Both the position numbers and the translations under genes were made by a program. Positions 36,901-48,446 of a DNA stretch of 64,000 bases are shown piece by piece; positions within the stretch are counted from its first letter, which is position 1, and each line of letters begins with the position of its first letter. The stretch spans positions 42,977,575 through 43,041,574 of the forward strand of contig CM040423.1 of assembly GCA_022702705.1 (NCBI GenBank), given 5' to 3'. The notes beneath the pieces were generated by a model, which was given only the letters and a program-made list of their open reading frames with translations, was not told where the DNA came from and did no database searches. The stretch is from Papilionanthe hookeriana x Papilionanthe teres (Eukaryota; Streptophyta; Magnoliopsida; Asparagales; Orchidaceae).

Positions 36901-38984
36901 AAATCCATCGAGTATCGAGTGAGATATTAGGGATTTAGTGTGGACGGCTCTCGGGTGAGGACACTTGGGGACGATGAACGGATGCCGTCCATTTAATACA
37001 CGCGCGGACGGACGGCGAGGATCGCGTCGGATCGGAAGACGGAGCGATACGGCGGGCCCCCGGAGCGCTGACTCGGATGGCGGCGTCGAATGGGATCGCG
37101 ACGCGTGTGCGTTCGGAGATGCCGAGGATGACGCGGCGCCGCGTGGATAAATAGAAAATTAGGGATATTTTCTATTTATTTAATTCCCTAAACTTCAAAA
37201 ATTCATAACTTTGTGTAGGAAAATCAGAAAAATAAAATAAAAATACCCTCTTGCTCGGTGAACGAGAGGAGAATATGTGGAAAAGAAATCATTTAATTTC
37301 ATTAAGTATTTTATTTTTTATAATTTATTTACTCTCTGCATACATTTAATTCTCCATGCATGTATACGATTCACCATGGCATGAGACCATAGGGCTTTTG
37401 AAGCCTCCGAATTTGGGAACATTCCCTGAATTTTCCAAAGTCGAGGCCATCCCTATGAAGAGTTATTGATTTTTCAAATTCATATCACTCGTTTTGAGTA
37501 TTTTAATTCCAATAAATAGCATGTTGTGAAATAAATTCTAGAAAAATTTGGTGATGCTCTTTATGACCGGAGAACCACTAGGAAAAATAGGACTTGAGTT
37601 AGTTCACTCAAAATAACCCTAATTGGCTTAAATACCCAAAATTGGACTTTAATTAATTAGAGTTAACCATACATCAAATTGACTTCAAATCAATTCTCCA
37701 TTGACCTGTAGGATCAGAAGAACCCACCATAAAAGTTTGAAGTCAATTGGACTTGGTTAGCCCTACTAAATGGGTTGATTAAGCCATTTAGTCATTTTAA
37801 ACTTTAAAAAATTCATAACTTTCAAAATATCTTTAAAAAATTCACCAAATTGGTTTTGGTGCCTCTCTGATATCAGCGGAATTTAAGAAAATTAAAATTT
37901 CAATTTTCTAAAAAAGTTGATTTTTAATATTATTTTAATATTTTTAATAATTAAAAAATAATAAAAATCACAAAAATAATAAAATTCACCAAAATGTCAC
38001 ATTTTGAATTTTAATCACTTAGGAACAAACCCCATATTTTTCTTAGGCCTATTTGGTGAGATATTAATTTTTAAAAGCTCTAGGGTAATTTTAAAATTAA
38101 AAAATGTATTTTCTAGCATTTTCACTAAAATAATTATAATAAATCATAGAAAAATCAGAAAATTGCAAAATTTGCTTCTATGATTTCCTTGATATCAGAG
38201 AGATTTTTGAAAAACATAAAATTCATTTTTCAACATTTATTTTATTTTTTAAATTAATTAACACTCCAGAACTTAAAATATTTATAATAAAAATAATATA
38301 ATTCAAAAAATCACCAAAATTGGTCCAAGTGGTTCCCTGGTCATTAGGAATGTCCCCTAATTTTCTTAAGGATAGAAACTTTCCCTTGGTCATGTTATTA
38401 AATTTTCCTTGGAAATCTCTATTTTCTACCAAAAATAATTATATAAATAAATTAAATACAGAAAAATCACATTTTCTCCTCTCATGTCTTTATTGACATA
38501 TGAGTGAAGTCACATAAAAATTTCAAGTTCATTTGAGTTCAATTTAGTGAGTTATGAAATTATTAAGCTTAAAGGGTAAAGTGGTAATTAATTTTTTTTT
38601 TTAATCCTTAATTAAAACTTTAGGTTTAATAAAAAATTAACGAGTAAAATATTTGATCCTAATCTGATTTGGATGATTGAAATTTAATAATTGAAGGATA
38701 GAAACCCATTAAGCAATTTAAAATGATTAAACTTTAATTAAATAATTGATTAAATTTGGAAGAATAATAAAATTGGAATTATTAAAATAGGGATATTATT
38801 AGGAAGAGATTTATTCTTTAATTTTAAAAAATCCCTAAATTAATCATTTCATTAATGTTTAATTCCTAATTAAAATGATAATTCAAATTTAAAACATTAA
38901 AAGACTTAATCATTAAACTAAAATTAAATTATTGAACTCTTTTAAAGTTTTAATTAAAATTAAAATGAATAAAATTAAATTAAA

Positions 38985-39240
38985 AAATTAAATTAAATCA
39001 AATTAAATCAAATTAAAAATTAAATTAAAAATTAAATTAAATTAAAAATTAAATTAAATTAAATTAAATTAAATTAAAAATTAAATTAAATTAAATTAAA
39101 TTAAATTAAATTAAATTAAATTAAATCAAATTAAATTAAAAAAATTAAATTGAATCAAATTAATTTAATGTAACATCAAATCAAACTAAATTGAATTAAA
39201 TTGAATTAAATTAAATTAAATTAAATTAAATTAAATTAAG
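38985..39240. repeat. (AAATT)n microsatellite
   Basis: About 250 bp of AAATT pentamers with scattered variants (AAATC, AATTG). Confidence 0.95.
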
Positions 39241-41319
39241 TTGAATTAAATAACATCACCTAAGACATAAAGAAATAAGCTCTAAAATAACTTGAACACT
39301 ATTCCAAATTTAAACCCTTCGATTGAAATTAAGCTAAATCACAAACCATTTGAACACCAATTTACCCTCAAAAGCTTTAGTTATCATAACTCCTAAACTG
39401 AATATTAAATGAAATGTTACTTCACTTATAGGACATTCGAATATCCTAGATTCATCTGAGCAAGTTAACAAAACTTGAAAACCTCGGACGATCGATTCAT
39501 TTACATAATTAAATTCATTTGGACTTAAAACAATCCTAGAAATATTGAAAAAGATGTTTAAGATTCTTCTTAAGCACTTCCTCAATATGATAGGATATTT
39601 ATAAGAACAATTGAACTTAATTGTTCTTTGATGAAGAAAATCGTCTTCAAACCAAAAACACAAGGAACCTGGACGTCATAGGAAATGACTAGCTATAGGA
39701 TTAGGAATTTGGTAGAAAACCATAACCCTTACCTTAGCTTTACTTAGGAACTTGCTTAAATGTTCTAATCGTGTTTTAAGTGCGGCTTGGAATGACGGGA
39801 AGACCCTCCGAGTACGCTTTTATTTTATCGCAATTTACTTTCCCTGCAATTTACTTTCTTGCAATTTACTTTATTGCAAATGCACTTTACTTTTCTCGCA
39901 TGATAAAACAACTGTTGCATGAAAACCCACACCTTTAGGATAAGTCCCTAAAGCTGAAACCAAAACTAAGTTAAAAGTCATTGCAAGATAAAATTCACCG
40001 CCACAACATTTCAAAATATAAGACAACTCAAAATTTAATCACAAACGAACAACAAAGCTACAACTACAACTAAATTAAAACGTCTCATTGAATGATCGGG
40101 AATACCTCGGATGATGTAACCCACGTGTTGCTAACGGGATTTCCACGGTCCAAATGAAAGTGCGGAACTCATTTAGTTGAGTTTAGCAAATTCATCCGGA
40201 CTAAGTGAATTCGATGAAAATAACGGTGCAGGGATGACGGAACCGTGGGATCTTAATCGGTTCGTTTAATCAACTTTAAGATCCGTTTTAATTAAAATGT
40301 TAAAAACACACGGAAATTAAGACTTTCTTTAAACCAAACACTTCTCTCATCTCCTGATTTATGACTTCTAAAACTAAACCTCTACAACAACAAGGAGCTC
40401 GGAGCATGGTGGGCAGCACGGCCATCGTCGTCAGCAAAACTGAAATCTACATCAGCAAAACTTTCTTAGAATTAAATAACCAAGCCATAGGACTTCGAGG
40501 TAGTTTGCCTAGGGCAACATAAATCCTCAACTCTTCGTTAGGCATTTGCATGATCATATCATGTAAATTAAGCCCTAACCGGTCTTAGGATTTCCGAGGT
40601 AGTCGTCCGATACGATATAAACCCTCACATCTTCGAGGCTATTTGTATGATTTTATCATACGAATATAAGTCCTAACTAATTAAAATTGGCGGGATCAAA
40701 ATACTAAATAAACATTAGGACTTTCCTAAATCCAAGCCAAACAATAGGATAGTCGGGAGATTATCGAAGTTCACTTCGAATCCGTAATTTCTCCTACTTT
40801 TCTTCCTTTGAATTCCCAAAATAAAATGTTCCAAACTTGATCCATTCCCTATTGAGATTCAAAAAATTCAATCCTTTGAAAACTTAAACTTTGAAATTCT
40901 TGAGAGCGAATTATTGATTATTATCGAGAGTTTTCTTAGGTGATTCCCGTCACTTAAGATGTAATTAACTATAGGGGCTTACCTTTATAGGGAATTTTAA
41001 AGAACCTGGGTAATATAAACCCTGTTTAATGTTTTCATATTAAGCGGGGAATTTGTCGGCTTATAAAATTGGTTCGCAGACCAAACGAATGTCACAAATC
41101 TTCTAGTTTATTTAACAGAGCCCCACCATCGTGACGTGTGTTTATCCTCAGGGATAGATACACGGTTTGTGATGCGGTGCTCGTTTATATAAACTATTTG
41201 GGATGTGAGATCGGTTTGATTTCATATCTTAAAATCTTCAAATTTAAAATTATTTTCAAAATCAATTACTACTTTCTAAATTATATCTATATTTAAATTA
41301 AATTTAAAATTCGCCGACA

Positions 41320-41575
41320 GACATCCGTTAGATATTCCAAATGTGTCTGAGAATTTTCTAAAAGTGGTTAAATGACTTGATCAATGCCTGATTTGAATTG
41401 AATTGGATTAACTTTGAGGTCATTAGGTTCCTCTCATCAAGCCGGTCAGTTTAACTATAAGTTTGCTGAAATTGTAGTTCTGGATGACTCTTAATTGAAG
41501 TTTGAATGTTTCTTGTTCAAAATATTTCATCAAGATTCATGTCCTGCCTCGAGATTCATGTCGAATGATGAATAT
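41320..41575 (+). mobile_element. VNTR-bearing copia-like LTR R2, right part
   Basis: It continues R2 after the second GACAT. It matches the R1 tail (GGATTAACTTTGA, CCGGTCAGTTT, GAAATTG, CATGTCGAATGATGAA) and then diverges near 41560-41575, so the last ~20 bp of the LTR are lost or changed. Confidence 0.65.
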
Positions 41576-41855
41576 ATCTATATATTTTTATGCTCATTTA
41601 GAAATTTTACATACCAGCAACTCTTTATTATAGAAAATATATTTGACCAACTAGTTCATTATTAAAGCTTAACTAACAGCTTTAATAAAAGACAGCCAGC
41701 TGATGTGTTCATTTAAATTAGTGCAGGTTCTTACTTAGAATTTGCAGGACGGGCCATATTACTTAAGAATCCACACCCTCATTTAAGGAATGGGATAAAC
41801 AAAAAATTAGGGGCATCTACATACATATCATCCGATTGATATGCATTTACACGGC

Positions 41856-41957
41856 TAACACCAAAACTTCAATTCTTCTATGTCACATAAAAAACATGTA
41901 CACATGTTCATTCTTATGTAAGGTGGCATTTATGTAAAAATTGAAGTTTAGGTGTTA
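41856..41957. mobile_element. Foldback MITE
   Basis: TAACACCAAAACTTCAATT (41856-41874) is inverted by AATTGAAGTTTAGGTGTTA (41939-41957) with one mismatch; weaker complementarity extends ~20 bp further out on each side. No coding capacity. A similar motif pair (TTAACACCCAAACTTCAA / AAAGTTTATGTGTTGA) is at 48278-48435. Confidence 0.65.
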
Positions 41958-42036
41958 GATGTGCAAATTCATAGGAATGGGGTGAGGTGTATGAAAATCT
42001 TTCATGAAGTTTAGCATGAACTTTCTTATTGTAAGA

Positions 42037-45000
42037 GCGAAGTTTTGAGAACCACTTGTTGTATTTATGATTTTTATTGTACTTAGAGGAAATTGGGTCT
42101 TTTGACTTTCTTTACCTGTATGCTCTAATCCTCCTCCATGAAAGGGTTCAAGAGAGAGATTTGGTGAAAAGTGCGAAGTTATAACCGATACCATTTTTCT
42201 TTCTCCCAATTTGGTGCTGAAATCTCCCTCCCCGTGTACCTAAGTGCATAAATTTAGTGTCGAACTATAATAACCTTTTGTGATTGATTGTTGTTGTGTG
42301 AATTTCTTTGTTTTCACAATGTGTTTGAATAACAATTGATAACATATCCACGTAAATTTTTTGTATTTTATTGTTGTTGTGTGAATTTCTTTGTTTTCGT
42401 ATTGTTTTGGCATAACAATTGATATCAAAACTTCGGGTTCACGATCAGAGTGTGGTTCAGCTTCGACAGCAACAAATCCAATGTGTATTGCCTATGTTTT
42501 TTACAGCAAGGAGTCCAACACGCTTTATAGACAGATTCAGTGGTTTGATAGCAGACTTGCGATAGGCCAGCAACTTAGGCTGCGTTTGGAACAGCTTATA
42601 AGTGCGGCGGCGTTTTTAAAAACGCCGCCGCAATGTTTGTTTTGCGCGTTTGAAGAGCTTTTTCAAAAACCCCGTTTCCAATTTCTGAAGCACGCCGATC
42701 GCAGGGTAACCCCCGCGGTCCGCCTTCCCATCCGCGTTCGCTTTATCATTTTACGCCTTTGCCCTCAACCCGCTCCTCTTCTCCTCGTCGGAGCCAACGT
42801 TCCGCTTATTGTTCTAGCGAAAGACTCGCTGCCCTCGTTCTCGCTCTCGCTGCTCTCCCCCCTAAGCGACACATTTGACCTACCTCGCACTCGCTCTCGC
42901 TGCCCTCCGCCCAGCCCTAAGCGACACATTCGATCTCCCTCGCGCTTGCTCTCGCTGTTGTCCGTCGTAAGAGTCGCTCTCTCTGTTCTCTGCCTCATTC
43001 ACGCTTCCACAAGTTTTATGCCGGTGCTTGAAATGCGTTAGAGGAAGAACAAGCCGCCGAAGCACGATAGCACCGAAGGCATTTTCTTCCTACTCATCTC
43101 CATCTTCTCCATTTTTTCCCATTTCACAGCTCAAGTATTATGGATTTTTTATCAACCCTTCGCATACCATACCATATTTTTCACTGTTCCAAGCATTGTT
43201 CTCGGCTTTGTGAACGAGGTTCAGCATTCTGTTTTTTTTCACCTTTTTTCATTACGAAAATCTTGAGTGTTGCTATCTCTTGCATCTATGTTTTGTTTAG
43301 GCGCATCTATTTTTTGGATTTGATTTTTATCCAAGCTCTCATTTTGATAAAGTCGATTTTTACTAGGGTGATGTAGCAGCTTTATCTGTAAACAATTTTT
43401 ATCCAAGCCCTCATTTTTACTAGGTTGATGCAACAACTTCATCTGTAGAGCTTAATGGAGAAATCAAATTGAATTAAATCCCACATGATTTTGTGTTTTT
43501 GTCTCTAGAATTTGTTTTTAAAGTTTACGTACACACAAGTCAACTCATTTATAAAATATTTCACAAACTTGCCATATTACCAATAAATTAATGTTATGTT
43601 GCATCTCCAAGGATAGTAATGAATTTCTCAAATTTTATTTATACAATATGAAAGGGATAGAGATTGTAAATTTACTTTGTACATACAACCAAACAAATTC
43701 ATTATTTAATTAAAAAAAATTTACAAATAAGCTGTTTACAAAACGCACTAACCAAACAACTAAACAACTTATTCGGAACGAGTGCGGAATGAGTCAATTT
43801 TTCGAATCACTTGTTTTTCATATAGACAAACCAAACAATCGGACAGATTATCCGGATCACTGATCATCGACAGATTATCATCCCGATATCTCGCTTATCG
43901 CCAGAGTTCTGGATAATCTGCAGCTGCCTCAAACAGAGCCTTAGATGTGAAGGATCAGCGTTTGACTGTTGTTGCAGCAGTGCCGGCGGTAATAGACAAT
44001 GGTTCCGGCGGCGACAAAAGGGAGTTATCTGTCTGTTTGGCAAAGTGAGGCATGATATGCTGCGTTTGCCACATAAGATTGTAGCGAGGGAAGCTGATGG
44101 ATTGGTCAAATTAGGGCAAGGAGAGGCAGCAGTCCGACAGATGGATTGAACAGAGAAATGAAAGGAAAGTTGTGAGCATGGAAAAAGGAATACCACAAAA
44201 CAAAAAAAAAGTAATTTTGTAAAAGAGAAAGAGGAATTTCAGGAAAAAAAAAAACGGAAAGAAAAAATATATTATTTTCCAAAAATAGGAGAAAAATAAA
44301 GAGAATAAATAAATAAAAATTTTATTCCTTTCTTCAGGCGAATATTTTTTTGCTTGTTTCCTTTTTTTTCAGGTTTCTAAATAAGAGAAAAGAATATTCC
44401 AGTGAAGATTTTATTTTCCTACAAGAATTTTTTTAAAAAAGAGATTTTAATAGTGGTAACAATGAATCATAGCGCAATACTAGGTTTTTCTATGTCTAGT
44501 ATTGCGGTGGAAAGTCGATTCATAAGGTGGTTACACATCCTTTCAAAATCGATGTGACGAAATTCGGCATGTATCGATGTGAGGTGATTGATGCGTTGTG
44601 TTCTTTGAATATGAAGGAAGTTCTGGATGACGAGGAATTCCTTGAAAAGATGTCATTGAAAAATTGGTTGAAGATCAATCATAATGTTTGTGGTTTGATC
44701 TGAAAGTGCTTAACCAAGGAGATCAAATATGGGGTGATGATAAAGACTTATGTAGAAAATTGTGGAGGTTGCTCGAGAACAAATATCTCTACAAAGAGTG
44801 TGGAGAACCATTTCCATATGAAGCGTCAAATCTACAGATTTTAAATGAGATTTAGGGTTACTGTTAATGAACACTTAAAAGGCTTCACAAAACTGTTAGA
44901 AAATCTATTAAATTTGAATGAAGAGGTTGAAGATGGAAAAAAAACATTCCTGTTGACTTTCTCTCATATGAGTATGAAAACTTCATTATGACACTCATTC

Positions 45001-45430
45001 ATGAGAAATATGTCTTGAATTATAGCGAAGTGACTACGATGCTGCTGAACCATGAGTTCCGTCAAAGGGACAAGAAGTCTGCAAAAATGGAGTTAGTTGG
45101 GGCACTTATACTCCAACGTCGCAGATCTGAGAATAAAAAGAATAAAATCCAAAAAAGAAAGATGGTTGAGACGATACTACTCAAAAGCGGGGCAAGTGTC
45201 GTGGGCATAGCTAGAGAAAAATCTGTGTTTTCTGTTTAAAGAGAAGAAAGATTTTCCGAAGCTGAAGGAGAAAAGAAATGAAACTGCATATGAAGCGAAA
45301 TACAAAATCATTGTGGAAAGGTGTTAAGAGAAAGATTCAGATGTATCATAAATGTTTAGGGCCCGACGAAGACAACATCATTCAACTTGCAGAGATACTG
45401 TCACTTTTATTGATGATTACTCCATATATG
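42037..45430 (+). mobile_element. Decayed Ty1/copia element B, interrupted
   Basis: Same family as 22214-24040. It has the 3' part of the LTR (ends CATAACA at 42417), an ATTGATATC primer-site variant, a leader, then gag at ~44510-45240 (DVTKFGMYRCEVIDALCSLN, NWLKINHNVCGLI, VLNYSEVTTMLLNHE). Gag is broken by frameshifts and stops (for example at 44701). The pol genes are missing. A Harbinger-like element occupies 42578-43940. The 5' part of the LTR is absent beside the MITE. Confidence 0.8.
42578..43940 (+). mobile_element. Non-autonomous PIF/Harbinger element B
   Basis: TTA (42575-42577) and TTA (43941-43943) flank inverted ends GGCTGCGTTTGGAACAGC and GCTGCCTCAAACAGAGCC. Comparison with the intact copia leader at 22930-22980 confirms the empty site. 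Length 1363 bp. The interior has GCGGCGGCG-type repeats and a CT-rich block (42830-42990); no DDE transposase or Myb-like gene is visible. It is related to element A at 62-967. Confidence 0.8.
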
Positions 45431-45444
45431 TTTAAGTGTACACT

Positions 45445-47048
45445 GATGCGCACACACGACACACAATATACGCAAGTGTACGTGTTGTCAAGTAATATTG
45501 GAATTTTTTAGTTCAGATTATCGTTCCCACAGGGATCAACGGAATTAAATTTAGAAAATGTTCTAGCCTACTAATTCCGTGCTTAGTTTGAAAATTCGAA
45601 AAGATAGTTGAAGTTTTTCTACCTAGACCTATAGTACTAAAATCTAGTTTTTGTTTCGAATCCTACAAAATCCTTACTCCTAATTCGTTCGGTAGTATTC
45701 AACCCTACCTTACAATGACATAAGTAGAGTGTAGAGAATGAAGATTGGAAATTAACTATGTGGCAAGTGACAAATAGGAGAAACTCTCTTTTTTATTCTT
45801 TCCCTAGTGCATAAAGAAGATTGGTTAAAACGATTTTACTTTCTTAAATCCCATTTTGGACCCTTCAACGATTATTTCTCTAACATTTGCATTTCCCTAT
45901 GAAGCACTTGCACCATACTTCATAGTTCAATGTGATTAATCTAATTGTTCTTTTATAGCTCTTTCGAGTCATTATCGATCACAACACATTTTACCTAATC
46001 ATTTGGCCAGAACAAAAAGTAATTGAAGCATTGAATATTAACCATCACATAAAAAATATAAAATCAAAATTTGATTTCTAAATGTCCTACTTAGCTATCA
46101 AAAGGAAAGTAATGAAATCTACTTAAAAAGCATTAAGGAAACATCACAAAGCTTCATGCAATAATCCATAAATCAGATATGTTTACAAAGAAACAATAAA
46201 ATCAAATACAATACTTCTCTCAACAAAGCTCTGAGAATGCTCCACCAAGGACTTCTAAATCCTTGTTGCTCTCTTGTAAACTCTCCTCCCTTTACAACTC
46301 AAATTGCCTTTCTCACTCTCCCTGAAGCTCACTACTTACAATATAAGTAGCATACAAAAGAAGGAAAAGGAGAAGTAAACTAGTAGGGTAGATTCTTGGA
46401 GAAGAATCACCCACACCAGGCAACACCAGAGACTTAGCCCAAAACCAGAAGAAATCTCCCACATTAGAAGAGGCAGAAGAAGAAGTCTCTCCAAAACCTT
46501 TAACACCTGTCAAATTAGCAAAAGGGCACTTTTGTAGCACAACAACATCACCCCTTGGCAGTTCCGACAACTCGCCAAAACAACTACTCAAAACTGCATC
46601 GAGCAGTTTCTAGCTCCTAGGCACCAGAGTGCTAGTGCCAGCTCCTCGGGTACTGGTTCTCGAGTGGGCCCCTAGGTGCTCAAATGGCTGGTGCCTAGGT
46701 GCCGGCCTCTCGAGTGCTTCCCAAAATGGGCGCCTAGGTGGCAACAAATGTGGCGCCAAAGCACCAGTGGAGTGCTGGTGCCAAGGCGCAAGCCGGTCTG
46801 TATGGTGGGCGTGTCTGGCACTTAGGCATCCAGAATCCCGGCGTCAAGGAGCCAGAAGCTTGGGTCCTCCTTAGCTCCAAAATTTCCCCACTTTGCTCCC
46901 CTTTTTAATACATATTATACTTGCAAGAAAAATACAAAAATAACATTCTTAAAGTGCAATTTTATCCATAAAAAAGTGCAAAATATAAAGGAATTCAAAG
47001 AGTTTTTTCTACACTACAAATGCCTTGGAGCGCGAGGCCAGGATGTCA
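45445..47048 (-). mobile_element. Gypsy LTR D3 with a different palindrome module
   Basis: On the minus strand it starts TGACATCC (47048). It shares with D1 and D2a CTTAAAGTGCAATTTTATCC near the start, GTGACAAATAGGAG in the middle, and ACGCAAGTGTACGTGTTGTC plus ATCGTTCCCACAGGG near the end. At the place of the CTCGCCGTCGGCGAG module it has GGTGCCTAGGTGCC-type repeats (46600-46850). No primer site is preserved. Confidence 0.6.
46600..46850. repeat. GGTGCCTAGGTGCC-type palindrome array
   Basis: Variants of CTAGGCACC, GGTGCCTAGGTGCC, GGGCGCCTAGGTGGC, CTCGAGTG and GTGCTGGTGCC recur over 250 bp of GC-rich DNA inside the AT-rich LTR D3. Confidence 0.75.
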
Positions 47049-48446
47049 CAAAGGTTCAAGTCACTTGGTTGTCTTTATGACTTGGTGGTTCTGATTTATA
47101 TTTGTTTTATCTGGTCAGACAGTTGGGTCTCCGGGTCTTCTGCTAATGGGCCATGCCTTGAAGTACTTTTTCTTCGAGTCCTCAGATCACCATAGGGATC
47201 AGTATTGTAATATTTTTATTTGAATATATTTAATTCTTTGATTCTCTTAGTTCTTCAAAGTTACATTGAGATAAGAATAAGATAATTTATTATAAAAATA
47301 AGTCTTATTTATGGCTATTTAATGATTCAATCAATTAACTCAATGAATATTCGTGCTTTGATTCTTATAAAGCGGGCGTGGAGGACTCCTGCTTTCCATA
47401 TATGCTTTACTTCCATCCTTGTATGGATCAATCAGCTTGCAAGCGTTGTCATAGAGAGAGAGCTGGCTCCCACGAATGATTTCTATGACAAGGAAATGTA
47501 TCTCAAAGATTTTGGGGAATTGTGGGTGTGATCCTATCTGGAAGGCAATAAATGAAAGGAGAAGGACATTGTTAAGGAAAGAAAAGAGTCGGATCTACTG
47601 GATTAGTTCGGATCGTCTGATTCGCTTTGTGGTTATCAGCAGGAGAACGTTCGAGCCAATGACGGAGACTGATCCGGCTATCTGCTTGTCGATATGTTGG
47701 TTCCTCCTCCTACAGCGACCCAAATCCTGACGACCGCTCAAATTGCATAGAAAGTTGTTGGTGCTCTGGGGCAGCCCTAGGCGCAAGGAATCATTGATGC
47801 GCCGCAGCTGTCTAGGTTGTAGAGAAGGCTGATGCTTTGCTGATATTTGGAGAAGGCGATGTCTTCTTTACAAGTTTACGACATCCGAGTGGGACTAATC
47901 TTTAGTATGAGGAACTTCAATTTTATTTGTCTAATTTTTATTTTTTCCCGATCACGAGTTATTTAAATTTATATTTTAGGCATAGTATTCCTTTTAAAAT
48001 AAAACCATGAGGGAGCCTACTGAAGCAATCATCCTTGTAGTCAATATGTTCCTTAACCATTACAATTTAAAGGAATAATAAATACCAAGAGAGATGGTTT
48101 TCCTTTCTTATTTAACTTCTGTGCTCCAGTTGTTAAAATAAATTGCTACGGCAAGTGGCTTTAATTTAGATTAACAATATTTCTTTTTAGGCATAGTATT
48201 TATAATTTTTTTTTTTTTATGAATTAATAATATTTACATACAAACCACTCAATTTCTATGTATTACAAATTTAACACCCAAACTTCAATTTTTAGATATA
48301 TAATATCTTACCTATATATGGAAATGTATATTTCACTTTTTTAAAGATTAAAATCATGATATTTTTGATATGATATGAAATATTTACGTGGTACAAATAT
48401 AACAAAAATAAAGTTTATGTGTTGATATATAAATAATTAGGCGTCG
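47049..48446. other. No gene recognised
   Basis: Ordinary AT-rich DNA with a few short open frames (for example 47322-47730) that match nothing I know. A weak foldback pair lies at 48278-48435. Confidence 0.5.

Larger units (their letters stand above)
33970..41319. mobile_element. Putative giant solo LTR (7350 bp) with 5-bp TSD
   Basis: It begins TGTTGACCTC, ends CGCCGACA, and is bracketed by GACAT (33965-33969 and 41320-41324). Removing it restores R1-like sequence across the junction. Inside I find no gag/pol motif, no primer site and no second copy of its start, so a single long LTR is the simplest reading. Zones: C/A-rich, G-poor DNA (34550-35750); GC-rich stretch (36100-37150) with TGGATAAATAG at its end; very AT-rich DNA with an AAATT microsatellite (38985-39240); and a unique tail. 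Long-LTR gypsy lineages (Tekay/Del or Ogre) are the likely source; the lineage is not shown. A non-autonomous element with diverged LTRs is the alternative. Confidence 0.6.

Noticed and set aside
42391..43041. 216-codon open frame starting in copia sequence
   Set aside because: It crosses the Harbinger insertion boundary (42578), so it is a chance fusion of copia leader and transposon DNA.
46629..46874. 81-codon open frame
   Set aside because: Encoded by the GGTGCCTAGGTGCC-type repeat of LTR D3; low complexity.
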